A stretch of 64,000 bases of DNA from Brucella pecoris (GTDB lineage Bacteria; Pseudomonadota; Alphaproteobacteria; Rhizobiales; Rhizobiaceae), in the NCBI RefSeq assembly GCF_006376675.1, contig NZ_VEWK01000013.1:62001-126000 (forward strand), read 5' to 3'. Position 1 is the first letter of the stretch. The number at the start of each line of letters is the position of its first letter. The notes under the pieces are model-generated. The model made no database searches, was not told the origin of the DNA, and saw nothing but the letters and a program-made list of their open reading frames with translations. Below, piece after piece: positions 52,925 through 60,591 of this stretch. The position numbers and the translations under genes are program-made.

Positions 52925-53605
52925 ATGACGACAGCACATGAACTTTGCGCGGAATTCGATATCGAGATTATTCCAGGCACCAGCTACCCGCTACCGGGCC
53001 AGACACGCGCCGTTGCCACGATCAACCGACTGATCGAGAAGTACGGTGAAGGCCATGCCCGTATCGTCCTGTCCACCTTGGCAGAAGCAGCGGGAAAGCA
53101 GGGACTGATCGACAAGTACAGCCTATGGGCCGTCAGCGATCTTGTCCGGGCCTGCTCTGACTGGATCGAGACCGATCTATCAAGCTGGTATGAAGCATGG
53201 GATCAGATGCCTATGGGCTTTGCCATGTGGGAATGCAATCAGCTATCGGGTGTCGTGCTTCAGCGCGCCAGTCTTGCCGGTATGCTCTACCTGATGCTTT
53301 CCATGCACAAAAGCGCAAAGCGGGCCAACAAAGCGCCTAACTACAAAGCGCTTATGAAGGCTTACGATGAAGAGAAAGCCCTTCACCGGGCAACCTCGAC
53401 GGAAATAGAGGGTAATCCAGATGGGGAACCCATGTTTCAGCCCTATACGCGCCACACAGACGCGGAACTGATAGAGATAGGGCAATACCTCATCCAGAAT
53501 AAGCAATCGCTTCCACACGGCGAATTTGGGCCATGGGTGCGCGATAAGACCGGACTGTCATATAAGACCGCGCTGAAAGCAATGAAGCTGGCGCAGGCGG
53601 CTTAG
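52925..53605 (+). CDS. Hypothetical phage-type protein, 226 residues
   Basis: The protein starts MTTAHELCAEFDIEIIPGTS and has a helical middle with many tryptophans and methionines (DWIETDLSSWYEAWDQMPMG). The C-terminus looks like a helix-turn-helix (GEFGPWVRDKTGLSYKTALK). The latter suggests DNA binding. The start at 52925 has a weak ribosome-binding site. It lies across the repeat pair from the small DNA-binding-like gene. I do not recognise the family. Confidence 0.6.
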   Translation: MTTAHELCAEFDIEIIPGTSYPLPGQTRAVATINRLIEKYGEGHARIVLSTLAEAAGKQGLIDKYSLWAVSDLVRACSDWIETDLSSWYEAWDQMPMGFAMWECNQLSGVVLQRASLAGMLYLMLSMHKSAKRANKAPNYKALMKAYDEEKALHRATSTEIEGNPDGEPMFQPYTRHTDAELIEIGQYLIQNKQSLPHGEFGPWVRDKTGLSYKTALKAMKLAQAA

Positions 53606-53609
53606 GCCG

Positions 53610-54335
53610 TTACTCCTTTGCCAGTATATGGACCTTGATGTCGTAGCCGTCATCATCGTTATTATTCATTGATGAAAACAGGCCAATCAGCGCATCATCG
53701 GAATTATTCATGCCGATCTTATAGGCAAGCTTTTTAGGCACGTAACCGAGGTGGCGATTAACCGAACGGCCCATTTCTTTCCACGATCCATAAACCTTGA
53801 TCGCAAACTCATCATACTCGTTCTCAGGCTCTCGAATAAGCTGGATAGCTATATCGTCAAAATCGCCATGAGATTTTTGAGAGCCTAGAAGAGCGCGGCC
53901 AAACGCAGCGACATTATCAGCCCTCATGCCGGTTCCCAATACGAGAACATCAGATGCGATAAGCTCCAAGCCATTTTTTGCAGCTATGGCTGCAAGTTCG
54001 TTGTGCTTTTCGTCTCGTTCCTGATCAGGTTGAGAATGATCGAGCTTGATACCTTTGCCCCGCAACTGATCCGCAACGCCTATAATAAGATTAGACCATA
54101 TGTCTTCAATCGTCTCAGCGAGTTCGATCAGGCTGTCGTGGAAATCATCGTCCAAATCTGCCGCGTCTAACTCTTCGACAAATTGGTCAAATTCTTCGCT
54201 ACCCTTAACCACCAGCTTATAAAGCCTATTCCCCTGATCGATGGTAAGGTTCGGATGCTTGAGCGCTTCAACGGTCTGCGCAGCTATCCTCTTTGCGAAA
54301 TCGCCTTTTTCTTTAAGTGTCCCCAGCCAATCCAT
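53610..54335 (-). CDS. HIRAN-domain protein
   Basis: The 241-residue protein has a helical N-terminal part (about 1-115) and a C-terminal HIRAN domain: IQLIREPENEYDEFAIKVYG followed by VNRHLGYVPKKLAYKIGMN. HIRAN domains bind 3' ends of single-stranded DNA in the HLTF helicase and occur in bacteria alone or fused to nucleases and helicases. No catalytic domain is visible here. It is a stand-alone gene at the right end of the element, the usual site of cargo genes, so a DNA-damage or phage-defence role is possible but unproven. Confidence 0.78.
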   Translation of the reverse strand: MDWLGTLKEKGDFAKRIAAQTVEALKHPNLTIDQGNRLYKLVVKGSEEFDQFVEELDAADLDDDFHDSLIELAETIEDIWSNLIIGVADQLRGKGIKLDHSQPDQERDEKHNELAAIAAKNGLELIASDVLVLGTGMRADNVAAFGRALLGSQKSHGDFDDIAIQLIREPENEYDEFAIKVYGSWKEMGRSVNRHLGYVPKKLAYKIGMNNSDDALIGLFSSMNNNDDDGYDIKVHILAKE

Positions 54336-54398
54336 TCAGCCCACTCCCCCTGTTTGCCGCAAGCTGGCAGAGGCGCGGCGGGTGGTCAAGGGGTGTGT

Positions 54399-54526
54399 CC
54401 AGATTTGGGCATACCTTATGCGACCAGATTTGGACGCATCGGACTTTTGCTCATTTTTGAGCGAAACGTACCCACCTTAAGGATGACGCCCCAAATCTGG
54501 GGCCACGTCCGTCAATCCAAATCTGG
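54399..54526. repeat. Symmetric array of four 10-bp sites around a hairpin
   Basis: CCAGATTTGG occurs at 54399-54408 and 54424-54433. Its reverse complement CCAAATCTGG occurs at 54491-54500 and 54517-54526. The spacings are 25 and 26 bases, and the whole array is nearly symmetric about 54462. A palindrome GCTCA-TTTT-TGAGC lies at 54449-54462, close to the centre. The 360 bases from 54336 to 54695 hold no gene. The array looks like a protein-binding site such as an origin, resolution or excision site. Confidence 0.65.
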
Positions 54527-54695
54527 ATCGGCTGAAATGCCAGCCCGTTAAGTTTGCAACGCGTCAACTTACTGTCGGCGGCGTCAGTAGTTTTGATGTC
54601 GGTTCGTGCACCGTTCCGCGGTTCGATCTGCTTGAGCAATTCACCGGCCCGACGAATGCCGAAGTTCCCTTCTGGAACTTTGGCAGCTTATTCTG

Positions 54696-54980
54696 TTGTG
54701 GAAGAAGCTTTTCCATTGCGGAAAAGGTTTCGCCGGTCAAAGAGCGATGGCGAGGGCGATGCTCAAGCCAGAAGGTGAGAAGGGTGGACGTGGTAAAACT
54801 GTTCAGAAATCTGAAGGGTTTTCTCACGCCAGTCTGGCACAAGCCCGTTTCATTCTCCGCCACGATGATCAACTTGCCCAGTCTGTCATCAACGGACAAC
54901 TTGTCCGCCGCGTTCCCAAACCCGACACCGTGTCGCTTTTCAAATCGCTCACGGTGAGCGATTTCAACCCTTCGATTTGA
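54696..54980 (+). pseudogene. Remnant of a ParB-like phage gene
   Basis: The internal part of this frame, RAMARAMLKPEGEKGGRGKT then SEGFSHASLAQARFILRHDD and QLAQSVINGQ, resembles the helical central segment of ParB-like phage proteins. The frame lacks a plausible start, an N-terminal ParB domain and a normal C-terminus (it ends SLTVSDFNPSI). I interpret it as a decayed fragment. The evidence is pattern resemblance only. Confidence 0.35.
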
Positions 54981-54990
54981 GCGAAAGGTT

Positions 54991-55052
54991 GGTGCGGGGT
55001 GTCGATAAAATTATCAAATCAAATCAAAGTGGGCGAATTGGTGGGTGCGGGG
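54991..55052 (+). repeat. Two GGTGCGGGG repeats beside attR (putative integrase arm sites)
   Basis: GGTGCGGGGTG occurs at 54991 and again at 55044, within similar surroundings (TTGGTGCGGGGTGTC and TGGGTGCGGGGTGCC). They lie 90 and 37 bases inside the right att core. The same motif occurs twice inside the left core. Confidence 0.6.
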
Positions 55053-55088
55053 TGCCTAACTAACGGAAATTGCTTGATAGTTACACAA

Positions 55089-55105
55089 CCTCCGGGCCCA
55101 CCATT
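55089..55105 (+). other. attR core, duplicate of the tRNA 3' end
   Basis: CCTCCGGGCCCACCATT matches 38022-38038 in all 17 bases. The flanking bases differ on both sides, which sets the limits of the repeat. Confidence 0.92.
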
Positions 55106-55213
55106 TTCCTCTTCCATCAGCTTTGTAGCGATGGGCGATATTCCCGTTGGAACCGCGCCGTGTGCGCTGCGCAGGCTATTTCAAGAATCCGGTTTCTGAC
55201 GTCCTTCTTCATT

Positions 55214-55317
55214 AGAGCGCGTTTCGATCTGATTGGATCAGATCAGCGCTCTAACTTCTTCTATTTCAAGAATAATCTTGATCGTCCTCGTTTCACTCCG
55301 GTCGGATTATGCTCCAA
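55214..55317. repeat. Long intergenic repeat, copy A (about 104 bp)
   Basis: The segment begins with the palindrome AGAGCGCGTTTCGATCTGAT... closing at AGCGCTCT and continues to GGATTATGCTCCAA. A copy with only scattered differences lies at 62207-62310. It belongs to the GATCTGATTGGATC palindrome family. The 398 bases between attR and the IalB-like gene hold no gene. Confidence 0.85.
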
Positions 55318-55503
55318 GTACAGCCAGCTCGCGCGGTGTTGCCGATAATCGCGTTTGCACAACGCCGCCTGCTTTATCAGACTGGTGTTTTGATCTTCAT
55401 CCCAAACTTTCAACAAATTTTAGCAGTTCGTTAAGAAAATAGTAACGCAATGAAACAATTTTTTAAGTGACGTGAACTGGCAACAAAATGGAGGTTTTGG
55501 GCG

Positions 55504-56001
55504 ATGAGAAAAAATGCAGCCACCGTTGCGCTGGCATTGGCAGGGTTGGTGGCGAGTTCTCTCGCGGCTTCAGCGAAGACGAGTTATTTGGGTGAATTCC
55601 GGGATTGGGGTGTTTACCAGAACACCGAGCTTGCGGGTAACAAGTGCTATGCTTTGACTGTACCGATCAATTTTCAGCCGACCGGCGTGCAACATGGCGA
55701 TAATTTTGTGATTATTTCCAAGGCGGACGGCCAATATAGCCCTCAATTGGTGATGGGATATCAGCTAAAGGCCGACAGTTCGGTCAATGTGATGGTGGAT
55801 GGCACTCGCTTTCCATTTTTCACCGAGGGCAATCGCGCTTGGGCCGAAAATGTTGGCGATGAGGCCAGGCTGATGCGGGCTATGCGCGCCGGCAAAACGC
55901 TCAATGTGCAAGCGACATCGGCACGCGGTACGCAGACCCGCTATACGTTTTCCCTTATGGGACTGTCGGCCTCTTTGCAGCGCGTGGATGGTTGTCGTTA
56001 G
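55504..56001 (+). CDS. IalB-family secreted protein
   Basis: The 165-residue protein has a signal peptide (ATVALALAGLVASSLAASA). The IalB domain opens with a YLGEFRDWGVYQN block and two cysteines that could bridge (GNKCYAL and the final DGCR). Bartonella IalB is linked to red-cell invasion; in free-living relatives the family is a general periplasmic or outer-membrane-associated protein. GGAGGT precedes the start. It is a single gene with its own terminator. Confidence 0.8.
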   Translation: MRKNAATVALALAGLVASSLAASAKTSYLGEFRDWGVYQNTELAGNKCYALTVPINFQPTGVQHGDNFVIISKADGQYSPQLVMGYQLKADSSVNVMVDGTRFPFFTEGNRAWAENVGDEARLMRAMRAGKTLNVQATSARGTQTRYTFSLMGLSASLQRVDGCR

Positions 56002-56008
56002 AAATCAA

Positions 56009-56034
56009 AAAGCCCTGCCATATGGCAGGGCTTT
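56009..56034 (+). terminator. Terminator after the IalB-like gene
   Basis: AAAGCCCTGCCA and TGGCAGGGCTTT form a near-continuous palindrome with TA at the centre, followed by CTCTTG. It also lies downstream of the convergent csbD gene. Confidence 0.85.
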
Positions 56035-56052
56035 CTCTTGAAGGGTGCCTTG

Positions 56053-56262
56053 TCACGAAAGCCAGGTCTGGCGATTGTACCAATCGTCCAGGTCGGAACG
56101 CACGCGGTCTTTCTCTATGCCGTAGCGTTCCTGGATTTTGCCTTCCAACTGTTCGCGCTGGCCATTGATCTGATCGAGATCGTCATCGGTGAGTTTACCC
56201 CACTGTTCCTTGATCTTGCCCTTAGCCTGTTTCCAGTTTCCTTCAACGCGATTCCAGTCCAT
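56053..56262 (-). CDS. CsbD-family stress protein
   Basis: The 69-residue hydrophilic protein begins MDWNRVEGNWKQAKGKIKEQ and continues with KLTDDDLDQINGQREQLEGK and IQERYGIEKD, the CsbD pattern. Members accumulate under general stress; the molecular role is unknown. GGAGG precedes ATG 56262. It lies 80 bases after the choloylglycine hydrolase gene on the same strand and may share its transcript. Confidence 0.9.
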   Translation of the reverse strand: MDWNRVEGNWKQAKGKIKEQWGKLTDDDLDQINGQREQLEGKIQERYGIEKDRVRSDLDDWYNRQTWLS

Positions 56263-56344
56263 TGGTCGGTCCTCCGTTCTGGGTTGGTTATGAATAACTA
56301 ACGCAACGGGGCATGATTGGTTCAGCAAAAATTGCAAAACCTGG

Positions 56345-57412
56345 TCAGAGACCGAGAAACTTGAAGGGCTCGCTTTCCTTGAAACTGTCATTGACCACGC
56401 CATCGAAGGTATTGGTCTGATTGACGCCAAGATCGAGTTTCTTGACCTTGCCGTTCTCCGGTGAAAAATCGATTTCCTTCAGGTCAACCCAGAAGACATT
56501 GGGCGTCAAGGCGGATTCGAAGAAATAGAGCTTGCGCTTCTGATCGGCCACTGTCCGCCAGCGTGTCGAAGAAATGTTCGGCTGGTCGGGCGTCGTCAGG
56601 CCGTAGGGGACCGAAGTGTTCCGGATGACGCTGAAAACACTGGCAATCGATTCAACAGGATTTTCGGCTTTCGGGATGGCGTTTACGTAGAAGGAAGCGC
56701 GTGCGAAACGGTCGGCAGCGCGGTTGGTGCCCGGTAGCATGACGGTGCCGCCAATCTGGGTCCAGTAGGAATTGAGCGCTAGCTGCTCGTCATAGGTCGG
56801 CGAGTTGGTCATCACCTGATATTGCTTGCCGTGATGGATCACCTGTTTACCGTTGATATATTCGATAACCGCACTGTCACCGCTGGAATCGGATATCGCC
56901 AGATGCAGCGTGGCCAGCCTGTCTTCGCCCGGCACCTTGTCCGTGACGATCGTGAATGGATCGGCGCTCAGGTTCTTGACCGCCTCATCGACCGTAGCAA
57001 AATTATCGAGCACATATTGCGCCCAGGCCGCGATGCTGAGGCCAGGTGTGGTGCCGTCATATGTGGGATATTCGGATTCGACCAGCCATAGTGCGCCAAC
57101 GGAAAGCCCCGCTTCGTTCAGCCCATCCGTGGTGGAGATGTCGTAACCAGAAGCGATGACGCTGCCATATTTGGAGGTCCACTGGATCGAGTTCTCACCC
57201 GCCTCGCCAGAGCGCTTCATACCGCGTGGAAAGATCCAGAGGTTGGTCGCGACATCCACTTTCCAGTCCATGGATCGCGCGGTCATCACCTGGTCGTTGG
57301 CCCCGTGATACACGAAACGCGTGCATGCTTCGGCAATCGGTGCGACAAACATGCTGCCTGCAACCAGCGCAGTCGTGCAGATGCTGGAAAAAGACCGCTT
57401 CAAAATCGGCAT
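56345..57412 (-). CDS. Choloylglycine hydrolase family protein, copy 1
   Basis: This Ntn-hydrolase of 355 residues has a signal peptide (MPILKRSFSSICTTALVAGS, ending PIAEA) directly followed by the nucleophile cysteine in CTRFVYHG. The mature enzyme thus exposes Cys1, as the mechanism needs. Other conserved parts are TARSMDWKVD, GLNEAGLSVGALWL, the YQVMTNSPTYDEQL block and a C-terminal RTVADQKRKLYFFES. Family members cleave conjugated bile salts, penicillin V or acyl-homoserine lactones; the Brucella enzyme affects bile resistance. The start at 57412 has GAGGGG upstream. A paralogue lies at 60592. Confidence 0.88.
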   Translation of the reverse strand: MPILKRSFSSICTTALVAGSMFVAPIAEACTRFVYHGANDQVMTARSMDWKVDVATNLWIFPRGMKRSGEAGENSIQWTSKYGSVIASGYDISTTDGLNEAGLSVGALWLVESEYPTYDGTTPGLSIAAWAQYVLDNFATVDEAVKNLSADPFTIVTDKVPGEDRLATLHLAISDSSGDSAVIEYINGKQVIHHGKQYQVMTNSPTYDEQLALNSYWTQIGGTVMLPGTNRAADRFARASFYVNAIPKAENPVESIASVFSVIRNTSVPYGLTTPDQPNISSTRWRTVADQKRKLYFFESALTPNVFWVDLKEIDFSPENGKVKKLDLGVNQTNTFDGVVNDSFKESEPFKFLGL

Positions 57413-57530
57413 GGATCGTCCCCTCTGTGATGCCCTGTACTCTATCGGGCAGGTCCCGCTTTTCATAGTGAATGCCCTCGTACCGCGATATAAGGCGAGG
57501 ATCGTTACTGGGAAGATGGGTGAACGGGTG

Positions 57531-58094
57531 TTAACGCTCGCCCATATATCCGCGCTGCTTCCATTGCTGCAGTGGCATTATGTCCGGGGGGCCGCCGCCT
57601 GCCTCATACCAGGAATCAACGGCCCATTTCTGGCCCTGACTGTCCTCGATAACCGCCGTCCAGTGTGGGTAGCGGCCGTCGAAGAAAGCGCCGCGAGACG
57701 TGCGTCGTGCGACGGTGTGCTGCTTCAGCCAGCCACGCGACTGCAGATAACGCAGGAAGTTATCGGTATTGGTCGATTCATCGATGCAATCCATCTGACC
57801 CTTGATGCGGGCCTTGCCGAACTGCATTCGAGGCTTGTCGCGAACGCCGATAGCTACGGTGCTGCGCTGTTCGAAGATTGCAACGGCCGTCCGCAATGCT
57901 TTTCGTTCACCATCTGCGCTACGGCCGCCGCCCTGCAGAAGTTTCCGGATGCGCTGCTCATCCCTCGCGGTGAGTGTAACCTTGGTCCGGTAATGGCACT
58001 CATAGCCGTGACAGACGCTGAAGGTCTGTGCCGAAGCCAGCCCGACCGGGAACACCAAGCCTATGAGAACCCCAGCACCCAGCAGTTTTATCAA
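57531..58094 (-). CDS. Secreted protein of unknown function, possible cysteine-peptidase fold
   Basis: The protein of about 187 residues has a signal peptide (MIKLLGAGVLIGLVFPVGLA, then SAQT). I start at TTG 58094, with GGAG seven bases upstream; a TTG at 58133 in the same frame has none. Conserved-looking parts are CHGYECHY, GQMDCIDESTNTDNFLRYLQ, GRYPHWTAVIEDSQGQKWAV and DSWYEAGGGPPDIMPL. The order Cys, His-Trp, Asp-Ser-Trp resembles a transglutaminase/papain-like triad, but this is a guess from pattern. Confidence 0.65.
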   Translation of the reverse strand: MIKLLGAGVLIGLVFPVGLASAQTFSVCHGYECHYRTKVTLTARDEQRIRKLLQGGGRSADGERKALRTAVAIFEQRSTVAIGVRDKPRMQFGKARIKGQMDCIDESTNTDNFLRYLQSRGWLKQHTVARRTSRGAFFDGRYPHWTAVIEDSQGQKWAVDSWYEAGGGPPDIMPLQQWKQRGYMGER

Positions 58095-58170
58095 ATCGCT
58101 GCTCCGCGTTCGATTGAACGGATTTCCCTGCAATTTCAGCAGGATAAAATAGATCGAATCTTCTTACATC

Positions 58171-58935
58171 TTAGCCGTGCTTGTGGGTGGTGAAAAGCAG
58201 GGACGGTTCAAGACGTTCCAGCCCCTGATAAGGATTGGCATGGATTGCGAGAATCCAGAGGCAGAAAGAGGCCGTCAACGAATAGATGACGAGCGCTTTT
58301 ACACCCGCTCGCACGCGGTCGGCATGGGTTGCTGCGATGGTTATAGCCGTGAGAAATGTCAGGGATAGCACGAGATACCATTTGTAATAGTCGATTGAGG
58401 TCGACCCGACAGCCAGACGGGTATTACGTGCGTCCTGGAGTTCATCGAAATCATTGATAAGCTGCGAGATAACCGGAGATGGTACATCGCCGCGCGCCAG
58501 ATTGATGATCTCGCGCCTTATGTTCTGCAGGGCGGTTTCGACGGAAACTGCCGGCTCGACATTGATCTTGTCGCGCCATTCGTCGTCGATGACGGCAAGA
58601 CGATAGCCGGTCAGGGCAGAGGTGAGGTTCGGTGCGTTCAATATCTCTGTACTGGACGTTCCAATCAGACGGGAAATGGCAGAGCGTTCTTCGCTGGTAG
58701 CCTGGTCTGCACGGGAATTGACGCTCCAGATATCTGCTGCGACAAAACCCAGCGATAAAGCCCAGGCCGTTGCAATAGTACTGATGAAGGCCCCGATTGG
58801 AATGGATAGAGCATCGCTGGTTGCATGTTTGGAAAGCATGTCGAGCGCGAAACGTCCGACCATATAGAACACAATGCCCAGTACAACGAAAGCCACAAAA
58901 GAAAGATAAATCGGCAGCTCGAAGATATAAGTCAT
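58171..58935 (-). CDS. DUF4239/bestrophin-like membrane protein
   Basis: The 254-residue protein has two N-terminal helices (LPIYLSFVAFVVLGIVFYMV, then IGAFISTIATAWALSLGFVA), a soluble middle domain with NSRADQATSEERSAISRLIG, and two C-terminal helices. This is the DUF4239 arrangement, distantly related to bestrophin channels. An anion-channel role is possible but untested. It lies 76 bases upstream of the secreted-protein gene on the same strand. Confidence 0.7.
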   Translation of the reverse strand: MTYIFELPIYLSFVAFVVLGIVFYMVGRFALDMLSKHATSDALSIPIGAFISTIATAWALSLGFVAADIWSVNSRADQATSEERSAISRLIGTSSTEILNAPNLTSALTGYRLAVIDDEWRDKINVEPAVSVETALQNIRREIINLARGDVPSPVISQLINDFDELQDARNTRLAVGSTSIDYYKWYLVLSLTFLTAITIAATHADRVRAGVKALVIYSLTASFCLWILAIHANPYQGLERLEPSLLFTTHKHG

Positions 58936-58947
58936 TCATCCCCCACT

Positions 58948-58989
58948 TAGAGCATTTCCCTTTTTAATCGAAACATTGGAAATGCTCTA
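58948..58989. repeat. Intergenic inverted repeat TAGAGCATTTCC
   Basis: TAGAGCATTTCC (58948-58959) pairs perfectly with GGAAATGCTCTA (58978-58989). The 550-base gap from 58936 to 59485 is packed with repeats of this kind and contains no gene. Confidence 0.75.
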
Positions 58990-59016
58990 TCTTTTTGTCT
59001 TTAAGCTCACCTTGCT

Positions 59017-59041
59017 CCGAAAACCGCTTCACACTTTTCGG
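59017..59041. repeat. Intergenic repeat core, inverted AAAAGTGTGAAGCGG family
   Basis: CCGAAAACCGCTTCACAC followed by TTTTCGG is the reverse complement of the repeat core seen at 4519 and 59152. Confidence 0.7.
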
Positions 59042-59151
59042 GATGTGCTCAGGCGCACCGATCCGATTCAATAACATCGAAACGCACTCGAATATCCGGC
59101 TTCCTGGTCGCATTGTTATTGGAAATCGTTGAATTTTACTTAGAGCATTTC

Positions 59152-59177
59152 CAGCAAAAGTGCGAAGCGGTTTTGCG
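59152..59177. repeat. Intergenic repeat core AAAAGTGCGAAGCGG
   Basis: CAGCAAAAGTGCGAAGCGG followed by TTTTGCG is a direct-orientation copy. It follows a TAGAGCATTTCC half-arm at 59141, so the two repeat elements occur together. Confidence 0.7.
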
Positions 59178-59321
59178 TCGGATAATGCGTGAAAACAAAG
59201 AGATAGAGCGGATCCGTCCTGTGGTTGATAGGTGCCGCAGTTTCGCTGCCATCCTTGAAACTGCTCTGGGTCTTTGTTCCGTACACGTGAACCGGAAGCA
59301 GTAAAGGTGAGGCTGAATAGC

Positions 59322-59349
59322 AAAAGACCCGCCGGTTTAGCGGCGGGTC
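59322..59349 (-). terminator. Terminator downstream of the outer-membrane barrel gene
   Basis: GACCCGCCG (59326-59334) and CGGCGGGTC (59341-59349) form a perfect nine-bp stem with a six-base loop. On the minus strand it runs into TTTT. It lies about 135 bases after the gene at 59486. Confidence 0.8.
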
Positions 59350-59379
59350 GAACGACCGGAATCGATCTTGTCGTGAATT

Positions 59380-59488
59380 AGAGCGCATCCCGAAAAGTGT
59401 GAAACACCTACGCAGGGTCAGAAAAGATGCGCTTTAAAACAAATACTTAGAGCGCCGACCTGATTCAATCAGATCGAAACGCCCTCTA
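59380..59488. repeat. Two adjacent intergenic inverted repeats
   Basis: AGAGCGCATCC and GATGCGCTTT enclose an AAAAGTGTGAAAC core at about 59380-59436. TAGAGCG and CGCCCTCTA enclose ACCTGATTCAATCAGATC at 59448-59488. They represent the two repeat families side by side, directly after the outer-membrane gene. Confidence 0.7.
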
Positions 59489-60337
59489 GAATGTAACGGA
59501 GAAGCCGATGACCGGCCCATGCTGGGTCACGTCATACTTGAATTTATCAACCGTATCGTTGTCTTTGTAATCCTGATAAAGCGCCCGATAACCGATGCGG
59601 AATGTCGTTGGCACATCAAAAACAAGCGTGCGGTAACCGAGATAGATCTGGCCGTTGGCGCTGAGCTTGGTTCCAGCGCCGAAGCCACCGATGTCGGCTT
59701 CGGCGAAAATGTTCCAACGGTCGTTGATATCGTAGAAGACGCGCGTACCCACGAAAGGATCAGTCCACTCAACCTTGCGCGATCCGCTGAAGCGGCCAAC
59801 TTCGAGTCCGGCCTCCAGCTTCGTCCAGCGAACGCCGATGGTGGGTTCGATTGCAAAAACACGCTGGTTTCCGAAAAGCGTCGTTCCCTCGAGCTGTTGT
59901 TCGTAGATGCGGTAGTAAGCGCCACCTGCCAGGGTCGTGGTCTTGATGTCGAGAGCAAGCTCGTTGTCGCGGAGGTTTTCATCCTGGCTCGTTTTGACAT
60001 ACTGCCCGTCGATGAAAAAGCCTACCGTACCGTTGCCGATATCGACATTGCCCATGAAGCTCATATCGAGATTATCGAAAATCTCGCTGAAGGGGACGTT
60101 CACATCAGTGCTGCGACCCAGCAGACCGGCGCTGCCATTCAGCGATGCACCCCAGACATAAGGGCTGAAGATCACACGCCATCGCTGCTGATCCTGAATT
60201 TCTGGTTGTGGCGTAACGGCGTCCGCGGCGAGTGATGCCGTTGATGCAACTAATAAAACAGAAGATGCTAATATAATATTTCTGGTATATTTTTTCAGTA
60301 GATTCCCGTTCTGGTTATGCGAACTTCTGTTTTTCAC
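59486..60337 (-). CDS. Outer-membrane beta-barrel protein
   Basis: The protein of about 283 residues has a signal peptide (NIILASSVLLVASTASLAAD). The mature part is built from alternating hydrophobic strands (RWRVIFSPYVWGASLNGSAG onward) and ends VIGFSVTF, with the terminal phenylalanine recognised by the BAM machinery. I start at GTG 60337, which has AGGGGG seven bases upstream; a TTG 39 bases earlier has none. The function is unknown. No partner gene is adjacent, and the 254-base gap upstream contains no gene. Confidence 0.75.
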   Translation of the reverse strand: MKNRSSHNQNGNLLKKYTRNIILASSVLLVASTASLAADAVTPQPEIQDQQRWRVIFSPYVWGASLNGSAGLLGRSTDVNVPFSEIFDNLDMSFMGNVDIGNGTVGFFIDGQYVKTSQDENLRDNELALDIKTTTLAGGAYYRIYEQQLEGTTLFGNQRVFAIEPTIGVRWTKLEAGLEVGRFSGSRKVEWTDPFVGTRVFYDINDRWNIFAEADIGGFGAGTKLSANGQIYLGYRTLVFDVPTTFRIGYRALYQDYKDNDTVDKFKYDVTQHGPVIGFSVTF

Positions 60338-60591
60338 TGAAAAACCCCCTATCTTATGTATTAGCAAAAGCAGCAATACATCGAATTGAAACCTTAATCC
60401 ATATATATGTTAATCATCTCGCGAGATAAACTGAAATTTGATCGCTATACTAAGGTTTGTTCTGTTGACTCTCATCGAGAGCGATAATTTATTCGAAACG
60501 GGAGTGGCGCCTCTTTTTCTTCATCGGGGTGAGGCGGGGAAGTCAGTTTTGCAATTCCTGAAACGACAAATCGTGGAGTAACGAGGTTATC

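Larger units (their letters stand above)
38022..55105. mobile_element. Integrated phage-derived element of about 17 kb at a tRNA gene
   Basis: The element is bounded by a 17-bp direct repeat, CCTCCGGGCCCACCATT. One copy forms the tRNA 3' end at 38022-38038 and the other lies at 55089-55105. A tyrosine integrase abuts the left copy. The left arm is transcribed leftward (integrase and small genes), the CI/Cro-like switch lies at about 41.5 kb, and one overlapped rightward operon runs to 51.9 kb. Recognisable phage genes are replication/ParB-like, HNH nuclease, gp10-like, tape measure and DUF3168. No terminase, portal, major capsid, baseplate, tail fibre or lysis gene can be recognised, so it cannot make a complete phage alone. 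Confidence 0.92.

Noticed and set aside
54399..54526. CRISPR-like array
   Set aside because: There are only four 10-bp copies, two in each orientation, with no spacers of regular length and no cas genes. No CRISPR array is seen in the window.
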